Shown here piece by piece: positions 27,201-33,078 of a DNA stretch of 64,000 bases. Numbering within the stretch: the stretch's first letter is position 1; each line of letters begins with the position of its first letter. Source of the stretch: Patiria pectinifera (taxonomy: Eukaryota > Echinodermata > Asteroidea > Valvatida > Asterinidae); NCBI GenBank assembly GCA_029964075.1, contig CM057140.1, positions 5,536,643 through 5,600,642 on the forward strand, written 5' to 3'. Both the position numbers and the translations under genes were made by a program. Below the pieces are notes generated by a model. That model saw only the letters and a program-made list of their open reading frames with translations. It had not been told where the DNA came from and did not search any database.

Positions 27201-30200
27201 ACCGCGCCTGCTCGTGCTTCCAAATGAAACTTCGCCTGCTCGTGCTTCCAAATGAAACTTTGTAGGTGAACAATTTGGCCTCTGTCACGTAAGCCCTATG
27301 TGAAGAGTTTACCATTTTGCCAAAGAACACTCCAGTTTATTTATTTGTTACATCTCAAAGAACAAAATATCATGCACTTAGTGAGTTTCTTTAATTGTGT
27401 AGGTTTTTTTATTAATAAAAATATAAAGATAAAGATATACTTTAATTATTATCGAATCAACATTTCCAAGAAATTATACATATGGGTCTTTCCATGAATT
27501 GGCATACAGTTTGTAATATATTTTTGGATGAAGTATAAGTGGTAAGGAAGGCAGAATAGTCTTTAGGTTTGTTTTGACTCCTGTGGTTGTTTAAGCACGT
27601 TTAAGCATTATGGTGCTATTGAGCATAATATTTGAAAGACAATTAAAAGGTTCCCAATCAAACATACAAACCACACATTTTTTTCCCACAAATGTTTCCC
27701 CCTCCGCGCAGCCCAATGTCCGATGTCGGGATTTGGTCACGTTTTTCATGCCACAAGGTGGGGGATTTTGGTCACTCAAATTACATTGTTATTAAGGCAA
27801 ATTACATGCGCCTTACGTATGTATGTCGGGGCATGGTCGGGGATTGTCACTTAAATTTTGCCCGAGGGGTGGGGATTTTTGTTACTTCAAAAGTGACAGT
27901 CCCCACATCTTGGGTGGGGTAGCCCGGGGAGGGGTGGGGGAAACAATTGATGGGCGCATAATGGTCTGTAATAATCTCAGCTAATTTCTTTAGGAGAAAC
28001 TAATGAATAATTGTTGTATATCTCAAAAATATTTAAGACTCCATTGTTAACCCATTTCGGTTTTAGTTAGGTAGGGGCCTGGTAGCCAATAATAGCCCTC
28101 ACATCGGTGACCTAGCCCCTTCAATATACCCAGTTTGAAAATAGATCATTCAAACAAGCCCACAGTACCATTTTCCCTTATTATTACCTCGAGGACCTTG
28201 ACTAGTTTTAGGTGTTTCACTCTCTTGTTCAGCCTACTGTCCGTCATCTGCCAAACATTGGATCTGGTCAAACCTCGGAGTCAGTCTGCATTCTGCAAGA
28301 AAATAATTACGAATCATAGTAAACTCAAAAGGGTTTGCCTTAATTTTTCCCTCAGTATCAATGGAAAAAGTTCCATACTGGGCCACCACTCATATTCCCT
28401 AATATGACCTGAAAAGTAGCAACAATTGTAAATCGGATGAAGAAACGCTGTAAGGAGTGCAAACATTCTTCAAATATTTGTGCTTTTCTGTCATGGCCCA
28501 TAGATTTAATGCAGGAGGTCTGAGTGGTGGCCCAGTATGGAATTCTTGAGGGTTTTTTTGCCAGGATCAGAGCAAATGAACAAACCTAAGCTGTTCATTT
28601 TTTGACTGTTCATAGTGCCTACTAATATTCTAGCAGAGTACTATTTTTTAAATGAGCCAAAATCTGAGCATTGTTAAACAAATTGAATGGTAAACAATAA
28701 CCTAGGTCTAAACAAAGTTTCATATAGAAGATTGTATCCATTTTAGCATTCTGAAGGGCATTCATTGCAAAAGTGCTGAAAAGACATGAATGAGCAACTC
28801 AGAAACATTGCCAATCTTGTTTATGACAGAAAATACGGTGAAAATCTTCTTGACTCCCCATAGACCTTGTCCAAACCGTCAAATTAGCGTCTGATAGGCC
28901 TAAACATTATTCCTATAGACCCGCTAACTGGGGTGGCTATTTGTTTTTTTTCGAAATGCGGATTTAGTCTGTCGTTATGGGCGTCGCCAGGATTTTTTCT
29001 AGAGGGGGGCAAAACATATTCTTCCCCAAAAATTCTTGTATTTCTCAACAAATTCTCGATTTATCAGTTTAAGAGGGGGGCAGGGACATTTTGCCCCCCC
29101 CCCCAAAAAAAAAAACACCTCTATGACTTAGCGCCTCTTTTTTTCTTTTTTTTTCCCCTCATTTTTGTTCATCCTCTTTTCCTTTTTTGGCTCTTAAGCG
29201 CCCACCCCTTGCCCCCCCCCCCCTCGCGACGCCCATATCTGTCGTACAACCTAACCAACAGCCCCTCCAAACTTAGGCCTTGTTTTGCAATATTTGCAGA
29301 CCATTTACCTCAAAAATTACCAAAATAGCTCAAAACACTTCACACAAAAACACCTCAAAGCGCCTACAAAGCAATGGGGCTACAGTGATCCTCACAATCA
29401 TTGTTTTGGGTTGCAAATTCTTAAAATTCAACAGGTTTGGCACAGACAAGTGTGTGCAGAATGATTTCCGCGTTCAAATAATAACGGTTAACGTACGCCG
29501 CTACATGGTCGAATGCTATGGACGTACGTATGAACATGTCTGCGAAGACTAGGAACACGACTATGACCTATGCATGGACCTGTTGCAACACGTTGCCGTT
29601 GGGACAGTCGTTTAGCGAAGTGTACATGCACACAAAGAGAGATAAAACAGTTTGAAATGTTTAATGCTCCCTTTCTTGTCAAAATTAATTGTTTTATTTT
29701 TAAGGAATCACACGACGTAGCCGTTGAACTAATTCAATCTCATGCACTTTAGTTTAGGTGCCAAAAGTGTGTTCAATCACATCAAGCGCAAATAGCACAT
29801 CAAGTCTGTTAAAAGCAATAATACCACACGAAGTGCTATCTCTCAAATAGTTTGCATTACTTAAAGTACTTCAGATGATTACAGTCCATCACTTGCGCTA
29901 CTTGTGCTATAACTGTGTACAATCACATGAGGCGCAAAATGGTCATAGCACATCAAGTAATTCGGGTACCAATAATCAATTACATGAAATTACTTGATGT
30001 GCAATAAGTGTGTTCAAGCACATGAAGTGCTCTTAAAAATCCAAAAGGGAACATTGTTACAATCACATGATTGAAGCGCTTTTTTCACACATTTATAGCA
30101 CACCAAGTGATTTTAAATGTCTTCAATCTGTTACATGAAATTACCCTTAGGTTCAATACGTGTGTTCAAGCACATGAAATGCTAGCTGGTTCACATCTCT

Positions 30201-33078
30201 TCATGTACTTTAGATGATATCAGTCAATCACTAGCACGCAATTAAGGTGCCATGATTGTAAACAATCACGTGAAGCACTATAATTTTATAGCACATCAAG
30301 TGATTCAGGTGGTAGTAATCTGTTACTTGAAATCCCTTGGGTGCAATAAGTGTGTTCAAGCACATGAGGTGCTATCTTTCAGACAGTTCCCATCTCTTCA
30401 TGTACTTCAGATGATATCAGTCAATCACTTGCACTTAGCTGAGGTGCCATAAGTGTGTACAATCACCCGAAGCGCTATATTTTTGCAGGTGTTTCAAGCA
30501 CGTCAAGTTTTCTAGGTGCAAGTAATCTGTTACATGAAATCACTTAAGGTGCTATAAGTAAATTCAAGCACGTGAAGTGCTATTTGTCAAACAGTTCGCT
30601 TCACTTGAAGACCTTCGGGTGCCTTTATTTTGTTACTTGCAAGAGCTTGAGGTGCGATAAGTGTTTCAAAGCACATAGAATACTAGCCTTTGATTATTCT
30701 TCATCACCTCAAATACCTCAGCTGTTGCTTTCACACTTCAAGTGCCACAAACAGTATTTCTCAGGTGCATGCAAGTGCATGAAGTGTGGTCATTTTTTTT
30801 TACAGTGCAGCATTTTGAAGTACATGGTTGAAAGCCATACTTGAAGTCGAAGACAAGGGTCGAATGGTAGTGAGGGGTTTTGGATGGTCACTTTTAATGC
30901 AGTTACATGTATTATCCTTGAACTTTAGGAGGCTTTTACCAAATCAAGACTGGACAAGTAGCAGATACATCACAGCCCATCAAGTGTCAAAAATGCAACA
31001 ATGGAACCTACGTCACCCGAGCTGCTCACCCTGGTATCAGCCCTGCAGATTGCACCGTGTGTCCTACAGGTACCAATAAAAGTCTCCATGCAGGGTTCCG
31101 CGCATGTCATTGTCTCGATAAGTACTACCGAAAAGATCGGTTTGGTGAGTGTTATCCTTGCCCAGACGAAGGTCTTAACTGTTCAGAGGAGTATCAACAC
31201 CTCTTACCTGGATTTTGGTGGACTTGGGAATGGGGCTTAATCGACAACTACAAAGCATATCAACATTTCGTTGTAAACATCAGGAGCAGAAGTGATTCCT
31301 ACAATAGCAGCACGAAGCATTTTAGGGGAGTGGTGCCTAAGGTACATCCGTGTCCACGAAAGGAGTCTTGTTTGAATGAAGGTGATGGTATCAATGTCAC
31401 TTGTGAGGTTGGTTATGAAGGTTGGCTTTGCTCAGAATGCAGTATGGGGTACTATGCGTGGTTTGATCGTTGTAATGTGTGTCCGAAGTGGTGGTGGTTC
31501 TTACTTGAAGTCGTTCTGTTGCTGGTCGTGTTGGTCGTGGTAATACTCGTCATCGCTTGGGATGTGCGGAGAAAACAGAGAAAAGGACGGTCAGCCGTTG
31601 ATGTGATCTTTGCTCGGGGAAAAATCTTGCTGGGTTTCTATCAGGTAATGGGCGAGATATTCTCTGCCCTTGACGAAATTCCCTGGCCGAATATTCTGAC
31701 CAAGTTTGGGTCTTTTTTGAAACTACTGGAGATGAATATTGTCCAACTGGTTATCAGTCCCCGCTGCTACTTTCCAGACTTCACCTACCGCAATGTGTAC
31801 ATTGAGTATTTGTTTGGGGTGAGCTTAGTTGCGTTTGTTGTGTTGGCAGCATTGTGTTTCTATTGGGTATCAAAGTGCTACTTTGCGGTCAAGAAATGCA
31901 CTGTTGAAGAGCGTGTCAAGGTTTTGTCAACTACAAGGCAGAAATGTTACCTGTTTGTGGTCATGCTTCTCTTTGTGTCCTATCCCAGCTTGTCCGGTGT
32001 TATCTTCACCCTCTTGCCCTCTGGCTGCGACCTGTTCTATCTAGATGAGAACGAGACATACAATGCTACGAGACTTCGATCCGATTACTCTGTCGACTGT
32101 CAAAACGAGCAGCATGTTCATTTCAACCATGCTGCCGAAGTTTCTCTCTGTTATGTTGTTGGCTTTCCATCCTTGCTGTTTGTACTTCTGTGGAGAAGCA
32201 ACAGACAAGACAAGAGGAAGAATATGGAGGAGCAGCCTTTGCTTGAATCGGCAGTAGATGATCCGAGTTACTGCAGCATTATTGATCCAACTATGCCACC
32301 AAGAAATGAAGACGATTCCTCACTTAATCAATCAGGCATCAACCTCCTAAATCCCATACAGCAAAGTCAGGCGGAGATCAGCTGGAAAAGTTTCCTCAGT
32401 GGAAACTACAAAGCAGAGTTCTGGTATTGGGAAATTGTTGAGCTCTCTCGCAAGATAATTCAAACGCTGTTTGTGCTGCTGTACGGCCCAGATGATCACT
32501 TCACCATGTTTGCAACCATCGCCATATCTGTTGGGTTTTTGCTCATACATGCATATGTAAGACCGATGAAAGACGCCACCGATAACCGTCTACAGATGTG
32601 TTCCCTTGCAACCATCTTCCTGAATCTCCTGGCAGCTTCCTTGCTCCTGTCTCGAACTGGAGGTAGCACAGGGAGAACCGAAGTCCTTGCGGCAATCCTA
32701 GTTCTAATGAACTTCAGTATTATTGTCTTCGTCATAGGTACGTAGTTTTTTAAATGAATTATCTTGATTGTTTTAGAATTCATTAGTGCATTTTATATGT
32801 TGCTTGAGACTAAATTTGAAAGACAAAGTTACCATGATCACCTTACCAACTGTCATTTAATTGGTCATTGAGCACTATTGATGGACAGCTAGGACGAGGC
32901 GGTTGGAATCAGTAACAATAATACATTTTGGGTTTTTGTTTTTACAGGAAGTCTCAGCTGGATAATGATAAAGTCACTATGGCGCTCTGGATGCTGTGGT
33001 AGTATGGCAACATGCATTGCTAAAGCCTGCTGCTGGTTTTGTCGACACGAGTCAGAGGCAGAGGCAGACGTCTTGTGA
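159..33078 (+). CDS. Gene 1: LRR / Cys-rich / multi-pass membrane protein (5' partial, span of all exons)
   Basis: This is the span of a multi-exon gene whose first exons lie left of the window. Coding exons are 159-230, 4733-4804, 5404-5475, 5687-5755, 6714-6779, 7216-7305, 7506-7577, 7748-7819, 8511-8582, 9050-9193, 10585-10653, 19274-19348, 22318-22386 (altered), 22663-22719, 23890-24077, 30929-32737 and 32948-33078. The LRR exons all use phase-2 introns; the last three exons are joined by phase-1 introns. Predicted order is an LRR ectodomain of about 14 visible repeats, Cys-rich ephrin-receptor/GCC2-GCC3-like repeats, about nine membrane segments and a short Cys-rich tail. It is inferred to be a plasma-membrane receptor or adhesion protein. 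One-repeat LRR exons with phase-2 introns are known from LGR receptor genes, but the membrane part does not look like a rhodopsin-type GPCR. Ligand and signalling partner are unknown. The gene model is an inference from frame, splice sites and comparison with gene 2. Confidence 0.85.
231..643. other. Gene 1 intron, unannotated part
   Basis: Intron sequence after the first visible exon. Its first part resembles the intron after the paralogous gene 2 exon at 50289. I see no coding signal; an 83-codon open frame at 329 has no recognisable motif. Confidence 0.5.
644..1755 (-). pseudogene. LINE retrotransposon fragment (reverse transcriptase, antisense)
   Basis: This is a broken non-LTR retrotransposon on the minus strand, inside a gene 1 intron. 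The frame 1755 to 1330 carries an RT stretch with SNYRPMSLLSIISKVVE, the conserved 'NYRPISLLS' region of LINE reverse transcriptases. Further along, near 1288-1300, the catalytic YADD box is seen as YAVD. The frame 835 to 644 is the usual LINE C-terminus (AVKIWNSLPSSVLSD then SFKCRLK). Frames are interrupted between these parts and the 5' end is missing, so the copy is dead. It is of CR1/jockey-like type; the exact clade cannot be set by eye. Confidence 0.8.
2110..3975 (+). pseudogene. LINE retrotransposon fragment (reverse transcriptase, sense)
   Basis: This is a second, different non-LTR element on the plus strand. The frame 2279-2539 is the basic linker before the RT (ALRRNIRAYRKTRCTNRDK). 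Around 2865-2890 AANYRPISL marks the RT. SGVPQGNVLGPL is at about 3190-3225. The active-site region near 3290 reads SAED in place of YADD. The 3' frame ends with SRFVIPHTKYCLFPRTIRDS and a stop at about 3975, the usual LINE C-terminal tail. Several frameshifts and stops make it non-functional. Confidence 0.8.
3976..4732. other. Gene 1 intron, no recognised feature
   Basis: AT-rich intron sequence between the LINE fragment and the next LRR exon. It has a TACATGTACATA motif near 4008. I see no coding signal. Confidence 0.5.
4733..4804 (+). CDS. Gene 1 LRR exon
   Basis: 72-nt, phase 2/2, between TTGCAG and GTGAGT. It encodes NLRGNDVTSIEVDAFKSCTN followed by LRY. The gene 2 counterpart is 51774-51845, and the intron bases just before the exon are also conserved (AGTGGAGCGCATAT). 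Confidence 0.9.
4805..5403. other. Gene 1 intron containing a 121-codon open frame
   Basis: An open frame runs 5034-5399. Its product has no motif I recognise, and the aligned gene 2 intron (about 52080-52350) shares short stretches such as GGGTATAATGATAG without staying open. I treat it as intron, not a gene. Confidence 0.5.
5404..5475 (+). CDS. Gene 1 LRR exon with no visible counterpart in gene 2
   Basis: 72-nt, phase 2/2, between AATCAG and GTAAGT. It encodes LDKNKLSTISAKELTAPKD and onward to MNTL, a clear LRR. Gene 2 has no matching exon between 51846 and 52352, although the surrounding intron can be partly aligned. Confidence 0.85.
5687..5755 (+). CDS. Gene 1 LRR exon
   Basis: 69-nt, phase 2/2, between ACCAG and GTAAGA. 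It encodes GLAENKLKELGPDTFKGLQI then QEV. The gene 2 counterpart is 52353-52421, also 69 nt. Confidence 0.9.
5756..6713. other. Gene 1 intron, no recognised feature
   Basis: About 960 bp. It contains an imperfect internal repeat (GCCGCTTAAGTCCTTATTCGTT near 6222, and GCCGCTTGAGTCCTTATTCG near 6332). No coding signal was seen. Confidence 0.5.
6714..6779 (+). CDS. Gene 1 LRR exon shortened by two codons
   Basis: 66-nt, phase 2/2, between TTACAG and GTGAGT. It encodes WMDDNDVQVLKAHTFGG then VISSM. The gene 2 counterpart 54005-54076 is 72 nt; gene 1 lacks two codons near the repeat end, so frame is kept but the LRR is shorter. Confidence 0.85.
7216..7305 (+). CDS. Gene 1 LRR exon (30-codon repeat)
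   Basis: 90-nt, phase 2/2, between GACAG and GTGAGT. It encodes VLDNNRILEIPASLFVDPSN and a charged extension KQQRKEIERL. The gene 2 counterpart 54504-54593 is also 90 nt, so the extra six codons are ancestral to the pair. Confidence 0.9.
7506..7577 (+). CDS. Gene 1 LRR exon
   Basis: 72-nt, phase 2/2, between TTCAG and GTAAGT. It encodes YCQENRVNRVAIGAFQGVNK then FQRL. The gene 2 counterpart is 54791-54862. Confidence 0.9.
7748..7819 (+). CDS. Gene 1 LRR exon
   Basis: 72-nt, phase 2/2, between ATTAG and GTAAGT. It encodes LMRNNRLTTLPEGLFDTNTE then IGQL, a textbook LRR. The gene 2 counterpart is 55044-55115. Confidence 0.92.
8511..8582 (+). CDS. Gene 1 LRR exon
   Basis: 72-nt, phase 2/2, between ATACAG and GTAAGA. 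It encodes LIADNKLAFLPENFLVNTTL then TEVL; it has an N-glycosylation sequon (NTT). The gene 2 counterpart is 55419-55490. Confidence 0.9.
9050..9193 (+). CDS. Gene 1 double LRR exon
   Basis: 144-nt, phase 2/2, between TGAAG and GTGAGT. It encodes two LRRs: GFNCLTSIPDGLFRNQTKL and then MQRNYIRVITKGMFKDLHSL. The same fused exon is present in gene 2 (55880-56023), so an intron is absent between these repeats in both. It has an N-glycosylation sequon NQT. Confidence 0.92.
9690..10275 (-). pseudogene. LINE fragment with RT motif and C2H2-type finger (antisense)
   Basis: Reverse-strand reading from 10270 gives FINMVCEIHDGMQACVQ then ANGVKQGCVLAPT (10111-10150), a conserved reverse-transcriptase block of a LINE class. 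Frameshifts follow. At 9701-9760 the same strand reads CPYCNQSFCARTGLIDHL, a C2H2 finger of the kind found at the end of such LINE proteins. The middle of the RT is deleted. This is a dead fragment inside a gene 1 intron. Confidence 0.7.
10280..10460. repeat. Low-complexity repeat end (poly-G, CAGACAGACA)
   Basis: AGTGGCGTAGGCAGGAATTTTT is followed by a 16-base G run and a CAGACAGACAGACA tract. This looks like the terminus of a repeat element plus a simple repeat. The family is not identified. Confidence 0.45.
10585..10653 (+). CDS. Gene 1 LRR exon
   Basis: 69-nt, phase 2/2, between TATAG and GTAAGT. It encodes VFGNPLIAIQAWIFYNTQLT then NV. The gene 2 counterpart is 57054-57122, and the upstream intron is also similar. 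Confidence 0.9.
11332..12079. repeat. Minisatellite-like arm, units of about 150 bp (left arm)
   Basis: Degenerate tandem units recur with a core like TTAGGGGCGTGGC at about 11451, 11609, 11750, 11909 and 12072. Each unit also carries ATATATTCATGA and CAGATGT-like segments. The block from AGCGGATATG near 11335 onward is matched in reverse complement by 18300-19033, so it is the left arm of a large inverted repeat. Confidence 0.75.
12080..13493. mobile_element. Transib-like non-autonomous DNA transposon, CACAGTG ends, 5-bp target duplication
   Basis: The 1414-bp element starts CACAGTGGGCCAGGTC and ends with the exact reverse complement GACCTGGCCCACTGTG. The inverted ends stay similar for about 36 bp. 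It is flanked by CGTGG at 12075-12079 and 13494-13498. Neighbouring minisatellite units carry one GGCGTGGC at this point, so they show the empty site and confirm the 5-bp duplication. CAC-type heptamer ends with 5-bp, GC-rich target duplications are typical of Transib transposons, and CACAGTG is also the V(D)J recombination heptamer. No transposase is recognised inside; a 121-codon frame at 13056-13421 has no known motif. Family assignment is an inference. Confidence 0.7.
13494..13560. repeat. Resumed minisatellite unit after the transposon
   Basis: CGTGGCAGCCATTTTAAAACGGGG continues the unit interrupted at 12079. Sister units read GCGTGGCATCCTTTACAAAAAGGGGG. Confidence 0.65.
13561..14094. 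other. Gene 1 intron stretch, no firm feature
   Basis: About 530 bp without a confident gene. It may include further 3' sequence of the antisense Cys-rich-tail element that starts at 14095. Confidence 0.4.
14095..17345 (-). pseudogene. Broken antisense ORF of an uncharacterised repeated family with Cys-rich (CXC-like) C-terminus
   Basis: Successive minus-strand frames form one protein in order. 17329-16934 has GDWLEDSGWVEAMVQAKITS and ADSFLKASHVTRTRHAHQV. After an inserted MITE, 16199-16085 continues; 16024-15593 has EEMGNPFLEESNDLLRLDTR. 15232-14951 has MDGANIVNMIKQKGVKTFGE. 14597-14292 has VAVLERFTILLYDRTSNL and LPPTKAALIKHMRRAIYQ. 14290-14095 ends with CKKSCTGRCKCSKAALKC, a Cys-rich motif like the tesmin/TSO1 CXC motif. 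From memory I associate this pattern with proteins found in many copies in aquatic invertebrate genomes, of unknown function. Frameshifts and stops make this copy non-coding. Its multi-copy habit suggests a mobile element, which is an inference. Confidence 0.7.
16203..16858. mobile_element. 656-bp MITE with TA target duplication and repeated CACTTCGTGA motifs
   Basis: The ends are inverted: TCGTCACCGACACCACGAAG on the left and TCGTCACCGTCACCACGAAG on the reverse complement of the right, with similarity for about 30 bp. It is flanked by TA (16201-16202 and 16859-16860). Removing it plus one TA rejoins the antisense reading frame (DWCN then MKCKDST), which confirms both edges. Inside, CACTTCGTGA or its complement recurs at about 16215, 16438, 16480, 16530, 16578, 16655 and 16834. 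A TA duplication fits the Tc1/mariner group; no transposase is present. Confidence 0.8.
17348..18292. repeat. Duplicated block A, copy 1
   Basis: Nearly identical to 20699-21627, from GTACGCGGCGGAGGCTC to GATGGATCCACATCTG. It has few substitutions, so the duplication is young. The start overlaps the 5' part of the antisense ORF family. No gene is seen in the block. Confidence 0.85.
18300..19033. repeat. Minisatellite-like arm (right arm, inverted relative to 11332-12079)
   Basis: GCCACGCC-type cores recur near 18409, 18579, 18732 and 18892. The reverse complement of 18900-19033 matches 11335-11455 closely (GTGCACTTTTGCAT, AAGCATGAAACTTGGCACA). The arm ends about 240 bp before the next gene 1 exon. 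Confidence 0.75.
19274..19348 (+). CDS. Gene 1 LRR exon (25 codons)
   Basis: 75-nt, phase 2/2, between GTTAG and GTAAGT. It encodes YMFQNNLSSIGERPFATVNN then TIKQV. The gene 2 counterpart 62577-62651 is also 75 nt and nearly identical. Confidence 0.92.
19349..19750. other. Gene 1 intron, no recognised feature
   Basis: About 400 bp between the 75-nt LRR exon and duplicated block B. No coding signal was recognised. Confidence 0.45.
19751..20271. repeat. Duplicated block B, copy 1
   Basis: Matches 21626-22151, from CTGGGTCATTCC to TGGTATTGGGA. It contains CACTGTGTGGACTT twice in direct orientation and once inverted (AAGTCCACACAGTG), plus a GT-rich tract at about 20104-20140. Confidence 0.85.
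20272..20698. other. Gene 1 intron, no recognised feature
   Basis: About 430 bp between repeat blocks; no coding or structural signal noticed. Confidence 0.4.
20699..21627. repeat. Duplicated block A, copy 2
   Basis: Second copy of 17348-18292. Here it is joined directly to block B copy 2, whereas in copy 1 the two blocks are about 1.46 kb apart with a coding exon between them. Confidence 0.85.
21626..22151. repeat. Duplicated block B, copy 2
   Basis: Second copy of 19751-20271, including the GT-rich tract (about 21981-22020). The match stops at 22151, about 165 bp before the altered LRR exon at 22318. Confidence 0.85.
22318..22386 (+). CDS. Gene 1 LRR exon with a replaced 5' half (uncertain)
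   Basis: The 3' half, ending at a GTAAGT donor, encodes SDLVWQDLGTNSYV and matches gene 2 exon 63027-63098 (SDVVWQDLGINAYV). The 5' half differs: gene 2 has SLYDSHLTTI, while gene 1 reads GEISLCGEA, which is not an LRR core. An AG at 22316-22317 would give a 69-nt, phase 2/2 exon with no stop, but it has no good pyrimidine tract. The exon may be spliced as written or skipped; both keep frame because neighbours are also phase 2. Confidence 0.5.
22663..22719 (+). CDS. Gene 1 last LRR-region exon
   Basis: 57-nt, phase 2/2, between TCACAG and GTAAGG. It encodes AVDSTLQFAPVTCRTDLEM. Counterparts are gene 2 63308-63364 and the broken copy at 33945-33988. It closes the LRR array and joins in frame to the Cys-rich exon. 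Confidence 0.9.
22720..23098. other. Gene 1 intron, no recognised feature
   Basis: Intron of about 380 bp between the last LRR-region exon and a MITE-like element. Nothing recognised. Confidence 0.45.
23101..23790. mobile_element. MITE-like element with long inverted ends and many TACGCA motifs
   Basis: The left end (AAGGGCTCTGTCACACTT then GCGTATCCTAATTCCTTATG) is matched by the reverse complement of the right end (AAAGCCCCTGTCACACTT then GCGTATCCTAATTCCTTATG), about 45 bp of inverted terminal repeat. The interior is rich in TACGCA/TGCGTA. No target duplication was settled and no transposase is encoded. Confidence 0.7.
23890..24077 (+). CDS. Gene 1 Cys-rich exon (ephrin-receptor/GCC2-GCC3-like)
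   Basis: 188-nt exon after TTTCAG, entered in phase 2 and left in phase 1 before GTACGT. It encodes a linker (EQVGDGFALPILVSEEMAK) and then Cys-rich repeats: WRCVPCAQGYYGDPLNHVRC and KACPAG. The CxxC-x-GyY-x-CxxCPaG spacing is typical of GCC2/GCC3 and ephrin-receptor-like modules, which form a small disulfide-bonded stalk outside the cell. The last codon joins the next exon to read CPAGGFYQ, a perfect continuation of the motif, so no exon is missing between. Confidence 0.85.
24120..24695. repeat. GACTCGAGTC-rich repeat region
   Basis: GACTCGAGTC and related GACTTGACTCGACTCGAG motifs cluster at both ends (24137-24230 and 24535-24680). The motif is palindromic, so the region can form local hairpins. 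A related shorter cluster lies at 50466-50600. Confidence 0.6.
24990..25690. repeat. Minisatellite with CCCAGAATCATGAACAC units
   Basis: CCCAGAATCATGAACACTTG recurs about nine times at uneven spacing of about 60-100 bp (near 24998, 25096, 25182, 25250, 25321, 25383, 25454, 25530, 25602). Units also hold ACTAGCACATACTGACTAGC. Spacing and sequence vary, unlike a CRISPR array. Confidence 0.8.
25722..25945. mobile_element. hAT-type MITE, 8-bp target duplication (copy 1)
   Basis: 224 bp, with ends CATGGGCGTTGCGAGG and, reversed, CATGGGCGTCGCCAGG. It is flanked by TTCACGTA on both sides (25714-25721 and 25946-25953). An 8-bp duplication with short inverted ends fits the hAT superfamily. It has poly-C and poly-G tracts inside and no coding capacity. 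Confidence 0.8.
26050..28970. other. Interior of the 5.9-kb block, non-coding
   Basis: About 2.9 kb without a recognisable gene. It has a direct repeat of CGCCTGCTCGTGCTTCCAAA (about 27205 and 27233), TCTAGTCTGC repeats near 26755, G/C runs near 27145-27200, and an inverted pair GGGCCACCACTCA / CTGAGTGGTGGCCC (28380 and 28520). Confidence 0.5.
28976..29237. mobile_element. hAT-type MITE, 8-bp target duplication (copy 2, opposite orientation)
   Basis: 262 bp, beginning TATGGGCGTCGCCAGG and ending CTCGCGACGCCCATA. It is flanked by TCTGTCGT at 28968-28975 and 29238-29245. Same family as 25722-25945 but inverted. Confidence 0.8.
29750..30790. repeat. Minisatellite with CAAGCACATGAAGTGCTA units
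   Basis: Repeated segments such as GTGTTCAAGCACATGAAGTG, CAGATGATATCAGTCAATCA and ATAGCACATCAAGTGATT occur over about 1 kb. Units are degenerate. It lies next to the right inverted end of the 5.9-kb block. Confidence 0.75.
30929..32737 (+). CDS. Gene 1 large exon: Cys-rich ectodomain and multi-pass membrane domain
   Basis: 1809-nt exon between TTTAG and GTACGT, phase 1 in and out. Numbered from 31057: residues up to 145 continue the Cys-rich stalk (CHCLDKYYRKDR, CYPCPDEGLNC, GYEGWLCSECSMGYY). Membrane segments are at about 147-169, one within 187-236, 248-270, 297-320, 361-379, 459-478, 482-500, 513-532 and 542-560. RRKQRKGR after the first segment fits positive-inside. The loop between 320 and 361 has sequons NET and NAT and two Cys, so it is outside. 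The loop at 380-455 is then cytosolic and holds EEQPLL and YCSI, which fit acidic dileucine and YxxPhi sorting signals. C-terminal motifs such as EFWYWEIVELSRK and HAYVRPMKDATDN recall multi-pass proteins with Cys-rich ectodomains known in protists and invertebrates, of unknown function. It is not a rhodopsin-type GPCR. Confidence 0.9.
32948..33078 (+). CDS. Gene 1 terminal exon: end of last membrane segment and Cys-rich tail
   Basis: After TTTACAG, entered in phase 1, the exon reads GSLSWIMIKSLW and then a short tail with GCCGSMATCIAKACCWFC, ending SEAEADVL and TGA at 33076-33078. The juxtamembrane Cys cluster could be palmitoylated, and the DVL end fits a class III PDZ ligand pattern; both are inference. 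No TIR, death or kinase domain follows. Confidence 0.85.

Larger units (their letters stand above)
24941..30807. mobile_element. 5.9-kb TIR-flanked repeat block with subterminal minisatellites
   Basis: The left end reads CACTGTAAAAAAATCC then CATCATGCACTT. The reverse complement of the right end reads CACTGTAAAAAAAAATG then CTTCATGCACTT. Each end is followed by a minisatellite (about 25000-25690 and 29750-30790). Smaller elements sit inside at 25722-25945 and 28976-29237. No transposase was recognised and no target duplication found, so this may be one large non-autonomous element or a nest of several. Confidence 0.5.

Noticed and set aside
31057..33078. LGR-type (rhodopsin-like) seven-helix receptor
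   Set aside because: Exon layout is similar, but there are about nine membrane segments, and no DRY/ERW or NPxxY-like motif in the right places.
32948..33078. Toll-like receptor with a TIR domain
   Set aside because: The cytosolic tail is only about 30 residues and Cys-rich, with no TIR motif.
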